64,000 nucleotides of DNA from Ostrinia nubilalis (Eukaryota; Arthropoda; Insecta; Lepidoptera; Crambidae): NCBI RefSeq assembly GCF_963855985.1, contig NC_087095.1, forward strand, positions 10,860,001-10,924,000. The letters run 5' to 3'. The translations under genes were made by a program, and so were the position numbers. Positions 47,338-58,990 of the stretch are shown here, one piece after another (within the stretch, counting starts at the first letter, position 1; every line of letters begins with the position of its first letter). The notes below the pieces were generated by a model. It was not told where the DNA came from. It saw only the letters and a program-made list of their open reading frames with translations, and did no database searches.

Positions 47338-48125
47338 CTTGGCCAGCTTACTTTGTGTTATATCTGGAAACTAAGCTAATACTTTACGAATTACGACCTT
47401 TCCATATTCCTCCCTCAAATCACAATTCTTTACTAAATTAACCGAATTTTATTTAATCGGCCTACTCTACAGGTATGAACGAGTCAAAACTAATCGTTTT
47501 CGATAACACCATTACATAGTAAAAATTAGAATAAAAACAAATTAGTCTTGTACACTACCGAGCAAATTCTAAAATGGAGGCCATGGATGGCTAGATCGCA
47601 ACTAATCACTTGAAAATTTATGTATGATATCGATGCATAATATACCCGAATCAAATTAATATTTTAATAAACCACTCACTCAAGAGTTCATGCACATGTT
47701 TTATTAAATAATAGCGATAATATTTTGTAACAAATTAAATTACTGAAACGCAGTACTTCTCTTAGCGCTACGCTTTCACAAAAAATATTTTTTTGTTGGT
47801 TGGTTGGATATACTGCTGAGTGAAACACGAAGTCATGTAAATCGAGAATCGAGACTACGCTAGAGAAGTGACACTTTCATATGTTCAGTGCTATGTGAAG
47901 CTTACTGTCTTACAAATACGGTGGCGCCACCAGTGCTTAATAAAAGCTGTGTTTATGAGTTGCAAACTTTTGGCACGACGAACGAGTATTTGACTCAATT
48001 TTTCAATTTGTTATAGTTCGTTATAACAGTTATAATAACTTTGCCATATTTGCTAAGTTGGTATAGATCGCACAGCAAGAGTTGAGCAATCAATTTAATC
48101 AAGCAAAAATTTTGTTATGTGTCGT
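47338..48125. other. FBXO28 upstream region
   Basis: Holds the 5' UTR and promoter of FBXO28 (minus strand). No TATA box or other named motif stood out. It is bounded on the far side by the giant palindrome. Confidence 0.4.
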
Positions 48126-49799
48126 CTATGGAGCGAAATTGCGATTTATGGACATAGCGATTTTTTTCACAATTTCTATTTGAAAAAAATACCTATCGAT
48201 AGGTTACGTTATTCTGATGAATAAATGCTGCACAAGTTTTTCTCTAAAACCAATAGTTTGACTGGAAAAAAATATTTTCCATTTTCGTTGTATGGAATGA
48301 AACATAAAGTGGTCGATTTCGACTAAGCCTTGACAGATCTTGCTTTGAAACTACTTGAGCCTTGTTCTATGGCTTGTTGACTGTAATCCTACGCTATCAG
48401 CGCGCATCCAAAGTTGCCCGTTCACAAGTTATGAGGTTCTGAAAAATTAAAAAAAAGTAAGTAAAAGTGACTTTTTTTTGGAATATCTTTAAAGATTTAA
48501 CAAAAATATAAAGATTTTATACGTTAATAATGTAAATTAACCTTAAATTACTGCTAAAAACACATTTTAATAAACTTAAAAGGAATTAAATCAGCGATTT
48601 TTTTTTTCACAATTTCTGTTTAAAAAAAAATACCTATCGATAGGGTATGTTATTCTGATGAATAAATATTATGAACGTTTTTCTCTAAAACCAATAGTTT
48701 GGCTGGAAAAAAATATTTTCCATTTTCGTTGTATGGAATGAAACATAAAGTGGTCGATTTCGACTAAGCCTTGACAGATTTTGCTTTGAAACTACTTGAG
48801 CCTTGTTCTATGGCTTGTTGACTATAATCCTGCACTAACAGCGCGCGCCCAAAGTTGCCCGTTCAGAAGTTATGAGGTTCCGAAAAATGAAAATTAAAGT
48901 AAGTAAAATTGTCTTTTCTTTAGATAAGACGACAAGAGAAAGGTTAATTACATTACTAAAGTATATAATTTTCATGTTTTAGTTGAATCTTTAAGGATTT
49001 ATACCCAAAAAAAGATACTTTTACTTACTTTAATTTTCATTTTTCGGAACCTCATAACTTCTGAACGGGCAACTTTGTGCGCGCGCTGTTAGTCTAGGAT
49101 TATAGTCAACAAGCCATAAAACAAGGCTCAAGTAGTTTCAAAGCAACATCTGTCAAGGCTTAGTCGAAATCGACCACTTTATGTTTCATTCCATACAACG
49201 AAAATGGAAAATATTTTTTTCCAGCCAAACTATTGGTTTTAGAGAAAAACGTTCATAATATTTATTCATCAGAATAACATACCCTATCGATAGGTATTTT
49301 TTTTAAACAGAAATTGTGAAAAAAAAATCGCTGATTTAATTCCTTTTAAGTTTATTAAAATGTGTTTTTAGCAGTAATTTAAGGTTAATTTACATTATTA
49401 ACGTATAAAATCTTTATATTTTTGTTAAATCTTTAAAGATATTCCAAAAAAAAGTCACTTTTACTTACTTTTTTTTAATTTTTCAGAACCTCATAACTTG
49501 TGAACGGGCAACTTTGGATGCGCGCTGATAGCGTAGGATTACAGTCAACAAGCCATAGAACAAGGCTCAAGTAGTTTCAAAGCAAGATCTGTCAAGGCTT
49601 AGTCAAAATCGACCACTTTATGTTTCATTCCATACAACGAAAATGGAAAATATTTTCTTCCAGTCAAACTATTGGTTTTAGAGAAAAACTTGTGCAGCAT
49701 TTATTCATCAGAATAACGTAACCTATCGATAGGTATTTTTTTCAAATAGAAATTGTGAAAAAAATCGCTATGTCCATAAATCGCAATTTCGCTCCATAG
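48126..49799. repeat. 1.67-kb palindrome with a duplicated unit in each arm
   Basis: Arms of about 780-790 bases face each other across a ~100-base centre (about 48905-49010). Each arm contains two diverged direct copies of a ~300-base unit (for example 48160-48460 and 48600-48900), so the order is A-A'-centre-A' inverted-A inverted. Outer ends CTATGGAGCGAAATTGCG are flanked by TGTGTCGT and TGCGTCGT, an 8-bp near-duplication suggesting transposition. The unit includes 'cctatcgatagg'. No protein is encoded. Confidence 0.8.
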
Positions 49800-50144
49800 T
49801 GCGTCGTCGTGACTCGTGACTAAGATCGCCCAGGAATATAATCAGGCAGGCGCGCTTCGTTATCAAAATAAACTTCGGAATCGAAACGTTTCGACTTTCG
49901 AGCCCGTAACGAAATTTTTCGGAACACGTCGAACGTTGTCGGTCGAGGTGAGGTTATTCCATAGAGAAAAGTAATGGTTATTCGAATCAAAGTGAAGTGC
50001 GTGTCTAAACTATCTTATATCGATTAACCTCACTCTGCCAACTTCGCGAGTACGTAGCTTAATCTGTTTCTACATTGCCACTGGCAAAAGCTAATTATAC
50101 AATATTTTTTATTAAAAAAACATTTTGGCAGGTCAATTGCGAGG

Positions 50145-50300
50145 TTTAGACGCTGGCGAAGGTAGAACCCAACCATCTGGTCACCGGTAACCTCCATAAT
50201 GCGGGAGGAAAGCTCAGTGAATAGCTTTTTGGCCGCCGGGCCCCCCAAGGTCCCAGTGTTTCCACGTCGAAGGGTACAAAGCGGTAGCAGCTGTCTAAAG
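50145..50300 (-). mobile_element. LINE reverse-transcriptase fragment
   Basis: Minus-strand 'RFVPFDVETLGPWG', then after a one-base shift 'KKLFTELSSRIMEVTGD', is a stretch familiar from insect non-LTR retrotransposon proteins. The remaining frame to 50030 does not match. It is short and broken. Confidence 0.5.
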
Positions 50301-50480
50301 CGGAATGTTTCCTTTTTTTTTAAGATTCCGCTAAAGCAGCCGCAGCGCCTGCAGCCTTAAGTATAGTACTTGTATGGTGTATTGTTTAACCTACTAGTAT
50401 AAATAAACCTCCCTTTCAAAAATGCTTATTATTATGTTCATAAATTACTCGATTGCGCCTCTTTCGAGTATTGCGTTATA

Positions 50481-51733
50481 GGGTATTTCGCCAAAAATGG
50501 TCAATTTTGCCTAATTTCCTTGGTACGAAATATATTTTTGTTTTTAACTATTTTTAGTTTCCCATTGTATTAAGTAACAAAAACTAAGCGAATACATCTA
50601 AAAGGGGTGTCATAATTCGTTTTAGAAACAAAGTTATAAGGTCATGAATTTTTGGTAGCCAAGGAAATTATTATAAATATTTTCTTCTCTAAGTTTTCTT
50701 CTGTGGTTTGCTTTTTATTTTGTTCGACCCATTTTTGTGTACCTTCGCAAGCAAACATACCAATGAATATTGTATCATTACGACCTTTTTACACAACTAA
50801 AGAAGATAAATTCAGTAGATTGAGTTAAGAGTTAAAAACAAGTTGTTCTTTATCTATTCTGATACCCATTTCTTAAAATGTAAATTTTAAACTTATTCCA
50901 ATAAAGAAATACTCAAAATTTGACTTTACGCCGAATTAAAAATGGTCTTTTATAATTTCCTAGGCCTTTTTATGCCACGGAAAACAAGGAAATTAGAGCC
51001 AAAGAAATTAGATTTATGCCTAAAAGACACCACAGACAAAAACCTATTTACCCTATGCATTTACTATTTAAATCATGGGTTTACCCCTACAGACACAACA
51101 TCTGTGTAAATAAACAATAAAATTAATCCATTGTTTAGCTGCAAAAAACCGTCCAAAGAAATTGACTTTTTAGTAAACAAAAACCCAAGGAGGGACCTAC
51201 TTATGCGATTTGTCGCGAAACTGTTCAACGAAGTACTGTCTTGCCTCGATGGCCTCTTGGGACGAAATGGCCGAGTGTAACGGTGCAGTGCATTACATTC
51301 TAAGTTATTTCGTTTCGTTACTACAATGGTTGAAAAGAAGACCCAGGGAAATTATACTTTTGACTCGGACAAGAACTTAACTTCACTTTATTTCCTTCCT
51401 TTAAGTATTTGACATTTAAAGTTTTTATTTTCCGATAGCCAAACGTTTCTCAAATATAAAGAGAGTGCTATTAGAATGAAATTACGCTTCAATTTTTTAT
51501 AATGTGCCTTCATTTTGGCAAACAACAGTAATGGACATAACAAGGAAATTAGAAAAACGACTTTTGATTAAGTTTTTCTACGGTATTATTTGTAGTTTCT
51601 GCTATTGTAATAGCAAAAACAAATAAAACTTTTGATTAACTTTCCCATAAAAATAGTTTTATACATATAAATATAAAAAAACATGTGTTCGTCTGCCTGG
51701 ACACAGAAAATTTACTGTTTCGGCGAAATACCC
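50481..51733. mobile_element. TIR element with recurring CAAGGAAATTA motifs
   Basis: Inverted ends GGGTATTTCGCC are flanked by TA on both sides. The motif CAAGGAAATTA (or close variants, both orientations) occurs at about 50515, 50660, 50985, 51340 and 51541, resembling sub-terminal transposase sites. On the minus strand 'SQEAIEARQYFVEQFRDK' (~51200-51280) followed by a donor-like gtaggt could be a transposase scrap. It ends about 265 bases upstream of the MLX start codon. Confidence 0.65.
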
Positions 51734-51860
51734 TATAGCTTATAACGCCATCTGCATTTTGAGTTAATAATACACTAAAGCTAACTATGTTTTATTAGGT
51801 TGGCACTATTTTATTTCTTGGCCTTCCCATTAAAAAAAAAGGTGTCATGCATGATGTCAC

Positions 51861-51882
51861 TGACGTCACTGTCAGTCATATG
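51861..51882 (+). promoter_or_regulatory. CRE octamer and E-box upstream of MLX
   Basis: TGACGTCA at 51861-51868, overlapped by further TGTCA/GTCAC half-sites, and CATATG at 51877-51882 lie 116-137 bases before the MLX start codon. They are placed where a proximal promoter or 5' UTR would be. Binding is inferred only from the motifs. Confidence 0.45.
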
Positions 51883-51997
51883 TCACATTTAATAAACAAC
51901 AAATGGTTTCACATTTTTATCTTTCTTGATAAGAATTTTTCATGGAGTAGTTAAACTCGTGTCTCACAATTCTTATTCTTTAAGTTAATTCACTAAC

Positions 51998-54293
51998 ATG
52001 TATTCTCGTTGTGGAAGTAGTGGTTCAATTCAAAACATACACCAAACTCCATCGTCTTCCAATCAAAACACAGGCAAGTGTTGCATTTTAAGACCTTTGA
52101 ACATCGTAGTTTTACGCTAAAGAAACGTACAATTAACCCATGTGAGGAAAGTGGCACTGAACTTTTGATCGTTATAATTAATCTACATTGCTATTTTAAG
52201 GTAAGACTCCACCAAAAGCTGTCATTGCAAAAATGTGCTATTTTGCGCAACAATTTTGTTCCATAAAATTATACAAAGTTTTGTTCCTCAGTAACTCAAA
52301 CAGGAGGTCGTGATATACCCATTTCGATTTTATTTTAATTATTTTCGATTATTTTAACTTTTGTTTACTTTAGCCAGTTTGCATCATTGCTGGTGGAATC
52401 TTATCTTTAGATTTGTATTCTCATTAATAACAACAAGCACCTTGTTTGATATAATTTAATGGGTGTTGTGTGTAATGTGTAACATGCTATGAAAAATAAT
52501 ATTAAAAAAATACATTTGGTTTTCAGAGGATGAAGATGATAGTGGAGACAACAAAGCATCTGCTTTGAGCTTTAAAGAAAGGAGAAGGGAAGCCCATACT
52601 CAGGTCCATACTAATTCAAAACATTTTATTTTTACTTCATTTTTATGTCGAAATGGCTAGAATTATTCAGTACTTTAACTACTTTTTTCTACATTATAGT
52701 TTTTAGCTGAATTGCATAAAAATATAAAAAGAAATAAATTGCAAGTCTTGCTTTTTCTTAAATTGATGAAAATGTTGATACCACACCACAGTAAACAAGA
52801 TTGGTAGAAACAACAGAGTATAGTTATAATAGCATTAAAATAATTTAGAAAAGCTTTAGTACACAAGGCCAGCTAACCAATTTAATAATTTACATTTTAT
52901 TTTCAAATTCTAGGCAGAACAAAAGAGAAGGGATGCTATCAAGAAAGGATATGATTCTTTACAAGAATTGGTGCCCACTTGTCAGCAGACAGATGCATCA
53001 GGCTATAAGCCTAGTAAAGCAGCTGTAAGTTACCAAATTTTATTATAAGATTTGTATCAAAATGGCATCAACAATATGGGGGAATGTTGAGCAGGAAAGT
53101 AAAATATTTGAGTTTAGTAATAAAACCTTTAGAATAGCTCATTAAGTCCAAAACAATAATTAAATGGACAGATATCATTAGGTCCTTACCTAGATAATAT
53201 TCTAATACTGTAGAAATTAGATAGTGCTTTCTAGAAGGCCCCACAAAATGATTTAAATACTTTTGACACTATGTGGCTTACTCACACTGAGTTGGCAAAA
53301 AGTAATCATCTCATCATTTTCTTAAATTAAGCTTTGATATCTGTATTTAACTTGCAACTTAAAAGAAAAGCTAGTGTTTGTTCTATTACTGCTGATATGA
53401 TTAATAAAACATGATAAATGAGCCTTTTATTTCAATTAATAGACCTATATGTTTTGTATGTTAATGGCAATAAAATGTATTTATCACAGGTTCTTCAAAA
53501 GTCAATAGACTACATTCAGTACTTACTTCAACAACGTCGCCGACAAGAGGAAGAGAGGAATGCGCTGCGTAAGGATGTGGTCGCTCTCCGCATCATGCAA
53601 GCCAACTACGAGCAGATCGTCAAGGCACAGCACTCGGTGCCTGGTCATAACGAGCAGAGACTCACTGACCAGGATAAGTTCCAAGTGGTAAGTTTATACC
53701 TAGTCAAAAGTTATAGTATAATCTAAAAAATATTTGTTATTCATCCATCAAACATTTTGAGAGAATAAAACAGTCCTACATGCCAGGAAATCAGGTTGTA
53801 AGGATTGTATTTATTTTTGATATGCTTCCATATATAAATGTGATTACAAATGGCAGATTTAATGCCATGAAGGAAGGTATTATAGAGTCTTTGTACTCAA
53901 ACAAAAGGAGTTGATCTTTCTGCTCAATAATTGCAAAACTTATTCCCATATTTTGATACTCCCATCAGAAGAAAAGAAATACAAGCTATTGAATGAAATG
54001 ATAAGTACTTTTCTAAATTTTTATTTGCCCAGTCCAATGCTATCATAATTATCATGTTTAGCTTTGTAGAACAATAGTATAACATTTTACATTTCCAGTA
54101 TTGTAGTTAACTATTATTTGTTTAGTTCCAGGGTATAATGGACAAGTTATTTGACTCCTTCGAATCTGTGCCAACGAACAACTTTCACGAGTTTTCTGCC
54201 GGCGTCTTCAACTGGCTGGAGGAATACTGTAAGCCTCAGTCTCTGAGGACCATGGTACACGACGTGTTGCGGGAACAAAGCTATACGCCCTGA
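51998..54293 (+). CDS. MLX: MLX (Max-like protein X / bigmax), complete
   Basis: bHLH-zipper transcription factor that pairs with Mondo/ChREBP to control sugar-responsive genes (family knowledge). Exons 51998-52073, 52527-52603, 52914-53024, 53490-53687 and 54126-54293 total 630 bases (209 residues), and all phases agree. The basic region is ERRREAHTQAEQKRRDAI (residues ~43-60). The helix-loop-helix runs through LQELVPTCQQ, the loop TDASGYKPSKAA and LQKSIDYIQYL. The zipper-like helix follows (residues ~101-130). The C-terminal domain contains FNWLEEYCKPQSL. Intron 1 uses a GC donor (ACAG|gcaagt): only this junction gives GAG and keeps the frame, whereas the nearby GT would hit a stop. Start ATG at 51998 is the first in the exon. 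An AATAAA lies at 54321. Confidence 0.96.
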
Positions 54294-54957
54294 CTTACAA
54301 TAATATACGGCCTTGTTTATAAATAAACATTATGTTAGATAAGTTTAAGGCCGGGTAGCAGAGAAAATGGCGAAAATGAGGTTTTCATTTTTCATTTTTG
54401 AGGTACTAAACAGTAAAATTAAAGGCTAAGATTTTTATTGGGCATAGTTGAGGATATTTTCTAGGGCTATTAACGGATGGAAACACGATTTGATGAAGTT
54501 GACTCGATAGAATATATTCCCAAAGTTACCTCTATTCGTTTTCTATTTATGGTTTTATTTTTAAAATAAGCGATTTGAGATTCTAAATCTTTTACTAAAC
54601 TAAAGTTCAGAAATAACTTGAGGGCTTTTAACGGATGAAATTTTTATATTGCGTCTTATTTAGTTACTATGTTAAAAAATGTGGAAAAAATCGTCCATGA
54701 CGGCTTGGACAATCTCAATCAGTCGCGCGGTGGCGCTTACGGAGGACGGACGCGTGTCAGTTTTTTGGCCGTGACAGTTCGCGATTTGTCAATATTTTTG
54801 ACAATGATGACTTTGATGAGTCACAGTATAATAATATCAGTGTACTGGAGAAAGCTTAAAAATTTTTGATAATTAAAAATTATCAATTTTGTCTACCTAT
54901 TGAAATTTAAATCGTTCGCATCCTTTTAAACGAAGACTCTACTCATGATACATAGTA

Positions 54958-55560
54958 CAGTCACGGAATGAAAAGGTTCGTCAGTTTTCAAATTGATTCC
55001 TTCAACGAATCGCGAGCACATATTACCTTTTGAAACTATGTTACAGAATAATCTCGAGTTAGAGAAAATAATCTTTAACTGTTCGTCAGTAAAGTTCAAA
55101 ATTATCCAGATCAAAGTTGTTTGAAGATTTATCTTGTCAAGAAGATTATTATGATTGATAAACTAAAACCTTCTTGTTGGTTCAACCTGCCATTATTATT
55201 TCTATTAAATAAAAAAAACTATTGTCAATTGGTCAATGTCATCATTGCATTGCACTGCCCCCCTAGACAAAACGCACTTTTTGATCGAATCGAAAATCGA
55301 ATCCGTCAAAACTCCATACAAAAAAGGGGCTTTTCGACCACTTATCGACTGGTTTGCGATTTTAATTTGCACTTTGTCTAGACCCACTGATGGGATAGAA
55401 AAATAAACAAGCAAAACCTTATTTGTTAGCAAACGTCATATTTATTTAAATGTTAGCAGCACTGTTTCTTGCACTGTTATGTTGGCAGGTTTGACTCTTA
55501 CAGTACCTAGTGCAAGCGAAAACCGACACTAAGGTGACGAACCTTTTCATTCTGCGACTG
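54958..55560. mobile_element. 603-bp mariner-like element with TA flanks
   Basis: Ends CAGTCACGGAATGAAAAGG and CAGTCGCAGAATGAAAAGG (inward) are flanked by TA on both sides. The minus strand near the left end is open (FVEGINLKTDEPFHS...) and may be a transposase remnant. A second repeat (55256-55389) lies inside. It is non-autonomous. Confidence 0.7.
55256..55389. repeat. dispersed repeat shared with the CCDC12 intron
   Basis: The stretch from 'cccctagacaaaacgcact' to 'gtctagacccactga' matches 596-716 in the CCDC12 intron ('ccatagacaagttgcactt' to 'cacccactgaga'), including 'gtcaaaactccatacaaaa'. Its ends are weakly inverted (TAGACAAA... / ...TTTGTCTA), so it may be a small MITE. Confidence 0.6.
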
Positions 55561-55675
55561 TACAATCCTCAAATATGAGACAAAACCAATGAGTTAAAAT
55601 TACATTTTAATAGTACCTACATACAATCGACTTACACTCTTTAGAAGAGCACACTGACACAAATAAATAATAAAA

Positions 55676-56680
55676 AATACTGTCTAAGGTCTGTAGCTAA
55701 AGGTCTAAGCTGCAAGATAGAAGAATCTTCTAGCCAAAAAAATGGCAGATGCAGCAGATGTCAACGGATTTAAAACTGGAGTTCATGTGACTCCTTGTAG
55801 ACTTGAGTGTCTAGAGCGTCCCTTCCTCCACTATGCGTAAGAATTTTCACAAAAATACTGTCTAAGGTCTGTAGCTAAAGGTCTACGCTGCAAGATGGAA
55901 GAATCTTCTAACTAAAAAGATGGCAGATGCAGCAGATGTCAACGGATTTAAAACTGGAGTTGATGTGACTCCTTGTAGACTTGAGTGTCTAGAGCATCCC
56001 TTCCTCCGCCATGCGTAAGAATTTTCACAAAAATACTGTCTAAGGTCTGTAGCTAAAGGTCTACGCTGCAAGATGGAAGAATCTTCTAACCAAAAAGATG
56101 GCAGATGCAGCAGATGTCAACGGATTTAAAACTGGAGTTCATGTGTATCCTTGTAGTTTTGAGCCTCTAGAGCAGTGGTTCTTAACCTTTAAGTCATGAG
56201 GGACCATTTTACCAAATTTCTGTCTTGTCAGGAACCACCTCATAATCGGTCAAAACCAGTTTGACTGCAAAAATCAGTTAAAAGTGGTTTTGACCAAGGT
56301 GTGCAAGTGCACATCGTGGACCACTTGGAATGCCTCCAGGGACCACCAGTGGTCCGCGGACCACCGGTTAAGAACCACTGCTCTAGAGCGTCCCTTCCTC
56401 CACCATGCGTAAGAATGTTTCAAAAATACTGTCTAAGGTCTGTAGCTAAAGGTCTAAGCTGCAAGATAGAAGAATCTTCTAGCCAAAAAGATGGCAGATG
56501 CAGCAGATGTCAACGGATTTAAAACTTGGAGTTCATGTGACTCCTTCTAGACTTGAGTCTCTAGAGCGTCCCTTCCTCCACCATGCGTAAAAGTTTTCCA
56601 AAAATACTGTCTGAGGTCTGTAATAAAAGTCTAAACTGCAAGATAGAAGAATCTTTTAGCCAAAAACATGTTTTTTCCTA
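55676..56680. repeat. tandem array of ~178-bp units (about five copies)
   Basis: Units begin 'tgtctaaggtctgtagc' at 55681, 55859, 56037 and 56428, and a diverged one (tgtctgaggt) at 56608. Spacing is 178 bases once the 216-base hAT insertion plus duplication is removed. Units 1 and 2 each contain a 32-codon open frame (MADAADVNGFKTG..., 55742-55840 and 55920-56018). Unit 3 is cut by the hAT, and unit 4 has a one-base shift. The function is unknown. Confidence 0.85.
56173..56380. mobile_element. 208-bp hAT MITE with 8-bp duplication
   Basis: Perfect inverted ends CAGTGGTTCTTAACC ... GGTTAAGAACCACTG are flanked by CTCTAGAG on both sides (56165-56172, 56381-56388). It is inserted in unit 3 of the tandem array. 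The ends are the classical hAT (Charlie/SPIN-like) type. Confidence 0.92.
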
Positions 56681-56699
56681 ATAACTTTAAAACTATAAT

Positions 56700-58756
56700 T
56701 TGAACGAATTTTGCTATTAGTGGACAAATTTCTGCTCACGATGGACTAATTATCTGCTATACTCTCGACTCTCTAAAGCACAACATTTATAAAAATTTTG
56801 CTGCGGTAATGCACTCCAGGTAACCGTGTGTGATGCTTATTGCTCATAGTGATTTTCGATACAGAGCCCCGTACATACGTTATACATAAATTATGGAAAA
56901 AAACACCCAAACCAATACAAACAAATATGTATGCAATTTTAGTATGATATTTTTATTTATTAATAAACAAAAAGACTGAACAAAATTGATGCGTGTACTG
57001 ATTAATGTAATTAACCACATGCAAAGCTTTGTGAATTGCAACAACTATAATTTATTATCCAAGCTCTAAATAATCGCTACTACGGGTAACTGATCATAAA
57101 ATGTTTTTCCAATCGCTCAAGCTCCCGAGGATCTACCGATAGGTCGGGTGACGTAATCTTGAAATTCTTTTAGCCGGCGCGGAACTTCCGGAAGGTCGGG
57201 TGACGCCACGCCTCTTTGAACCGTGTTTACTTTGGCAGTTATATTCTATATTTATTCGATTCTAAAATATATTCCCAAACATTTTGAAAGTTGTTTTAAT
57301 TTGTATCACTTGGATATGATTTGTATTAGAAAGTGCTGTGAGTGTGATGCTTGAACGGAAGGAAGTCAACCTAACCTAACCAACTGCGTATTTCTAAACT
57401 GCATATTTCTATACTGTGTAGCCGCGAGAGCTCTTTGGCGCGCTGTCTTCGGCGAAGAATTGCGCGCGCAGATTTTGACAGCGCGAAATACCTACTTTAG
57501 CAGAAATACCAAGCCTTAATATAGTTTTGTAAATTTTTCAGCACTTTATTGCAAAAAAATAATTTTAGGGACATAAAAGTGTATGTAAGTCCCCCTAACA
57601 TATACTTGACGAAAATAGATTATATTATTGAGGCCACCGTGCATTAATTTCGTTTAAAATTCAAAAGGTCAAGTAAGCCATTGATAACTAAAACGATTAC
57701 TCGCAGATCCAAGTCAGATAAGGTGAGCATAAGCTACACAAATTACGCTGAAAGTTTTGTATGTTAGAGTCGTCATAGAGCAGGGTAAGAAAGTAATTTA
57801 ATTTACCAGAAGTACAATAACAAACTGCCGTTTTTAGTCATGGTTGTGGTCAGGGCTAATATTACCCAACATTTTAGTTATAAAATCGTCTCGTTAATTA
57901 TATGATATTTTCAAAAGATTTCTTTGGGTTAACCTAGCTGCTGGTTCAATTTTATTTAGTTCAATCGTTGCCCTATTACATTGTAGAATTTTGTTGTAGT
58001 GAAGAGTTTATTTAATTCTACTGATACTCACACAGTAGATGCAGTTAAAATGATAATAATATGATTACCATATCTTTTCATATTCTTGACTATATCTTAT
58101 CTTTGTTATATAAATTTTCTTCTATGAATTTATTTAATTTTTATCCTTATAGATCTTGACATTTACGCTGTTACTTATTTCTAAGGAAAATGGTACAAGA
58201 ATTACTTTCTTAAATTGGAAAATACAAGTATACATTGTTTATTTTAATAGTTGATTATTCCCAAATGTGATGGTACGCATGTTGATAAGTTAGTGAAATA
58301 ACGGGCACACTATTAAAAATGTATATTTTGCTTAGTTTGTTGAATATTGTTAGTAAATTTAAAACTAGAATGTAAGTAAAAAATAAATAGTAAAAATAGT
58401 TTGCCTATTTAGAGCTAACTAAGCAAATAAATATTATAATGGTTTTATGTTACAAATTATATAGGTCTGTGTAAACAAGACAATATACACGAAATAGTGC
58501 CTTTGGATGCGATTGCCTTACACATTTTATATTTGTATTGATGGAGATATCGGTTAAATACATAATTGTTGTTTTTACATTACATCTTTTATTTCAACAG
58601 TAAAATGCTAAAGTTATACCATATACATCAATTTATTAACTCAAAGGCGATCTCGAACTCTTTCTTCTCTCGAGTAATCAATTCTATTTAAAGTAACATC
58701 GAATAGACAAGTAGACTGGAAGTTCGGCAGCGCTTTTATGACTTTAAGCTAGTGAC
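56700..58756. other. intergenic, with a GC-rich promoter-like patch
   Basis: Mostly AT-rich. At 57110-57230 a CpG-richer patch has the phrase GGTCGGGTGACG twice and an ETS-like 'acttccggaagg'. At 57420-57490 'ggcgcgctgtcttcggcgaag' and 'ttgcgcgcgcag' form a second patch. No adjacent coding exon could be supported. Confidence 0.35.
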
Positions 58757-58990
58757 TTAATTTTTTCTCGAGAAAAATAAGAGTCCGCATTTTTTTTCTA
58801 TTTCGAGATGATCCCTATTGTTCGAGCAGCACTCAAAGCATCGTAAATGAGCAAAACGTGTTGGTAAATCTGGCACGGCAAGCTTTTTCGACGATATTAC
58901 GACACTAACATCATAATGGCTGTTACCATTCTGTTCTGGAGTAAGAATGTGCCGAACATGAACGTTGTCGTCGATTGACTCTTGCAACAT
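58757..58990 (-). CDS. possible small exon or ORF, unrecognised
   Basis: An ATG-started frame of 77 codons on the minus strand (MLQESIDDNVHVRHILTPEQ...) has mixed, protein-like composition in its first two thirds (SVVISSKKLAVPDLPTRFAH, CFECC) and a low-quality end. No domain is recognised. A donor-like AATG|gtaaca lies inside. It may be a first exon or chance. Confidence 0.2.
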   Translation of the reverse strand: MLQESIDDNVHVRHILTPEQNGNSHYDVSVVISSKKLAVPDLPTRFAHLRCFECCSNNRDHLEIEKKCGLLFFSRKN

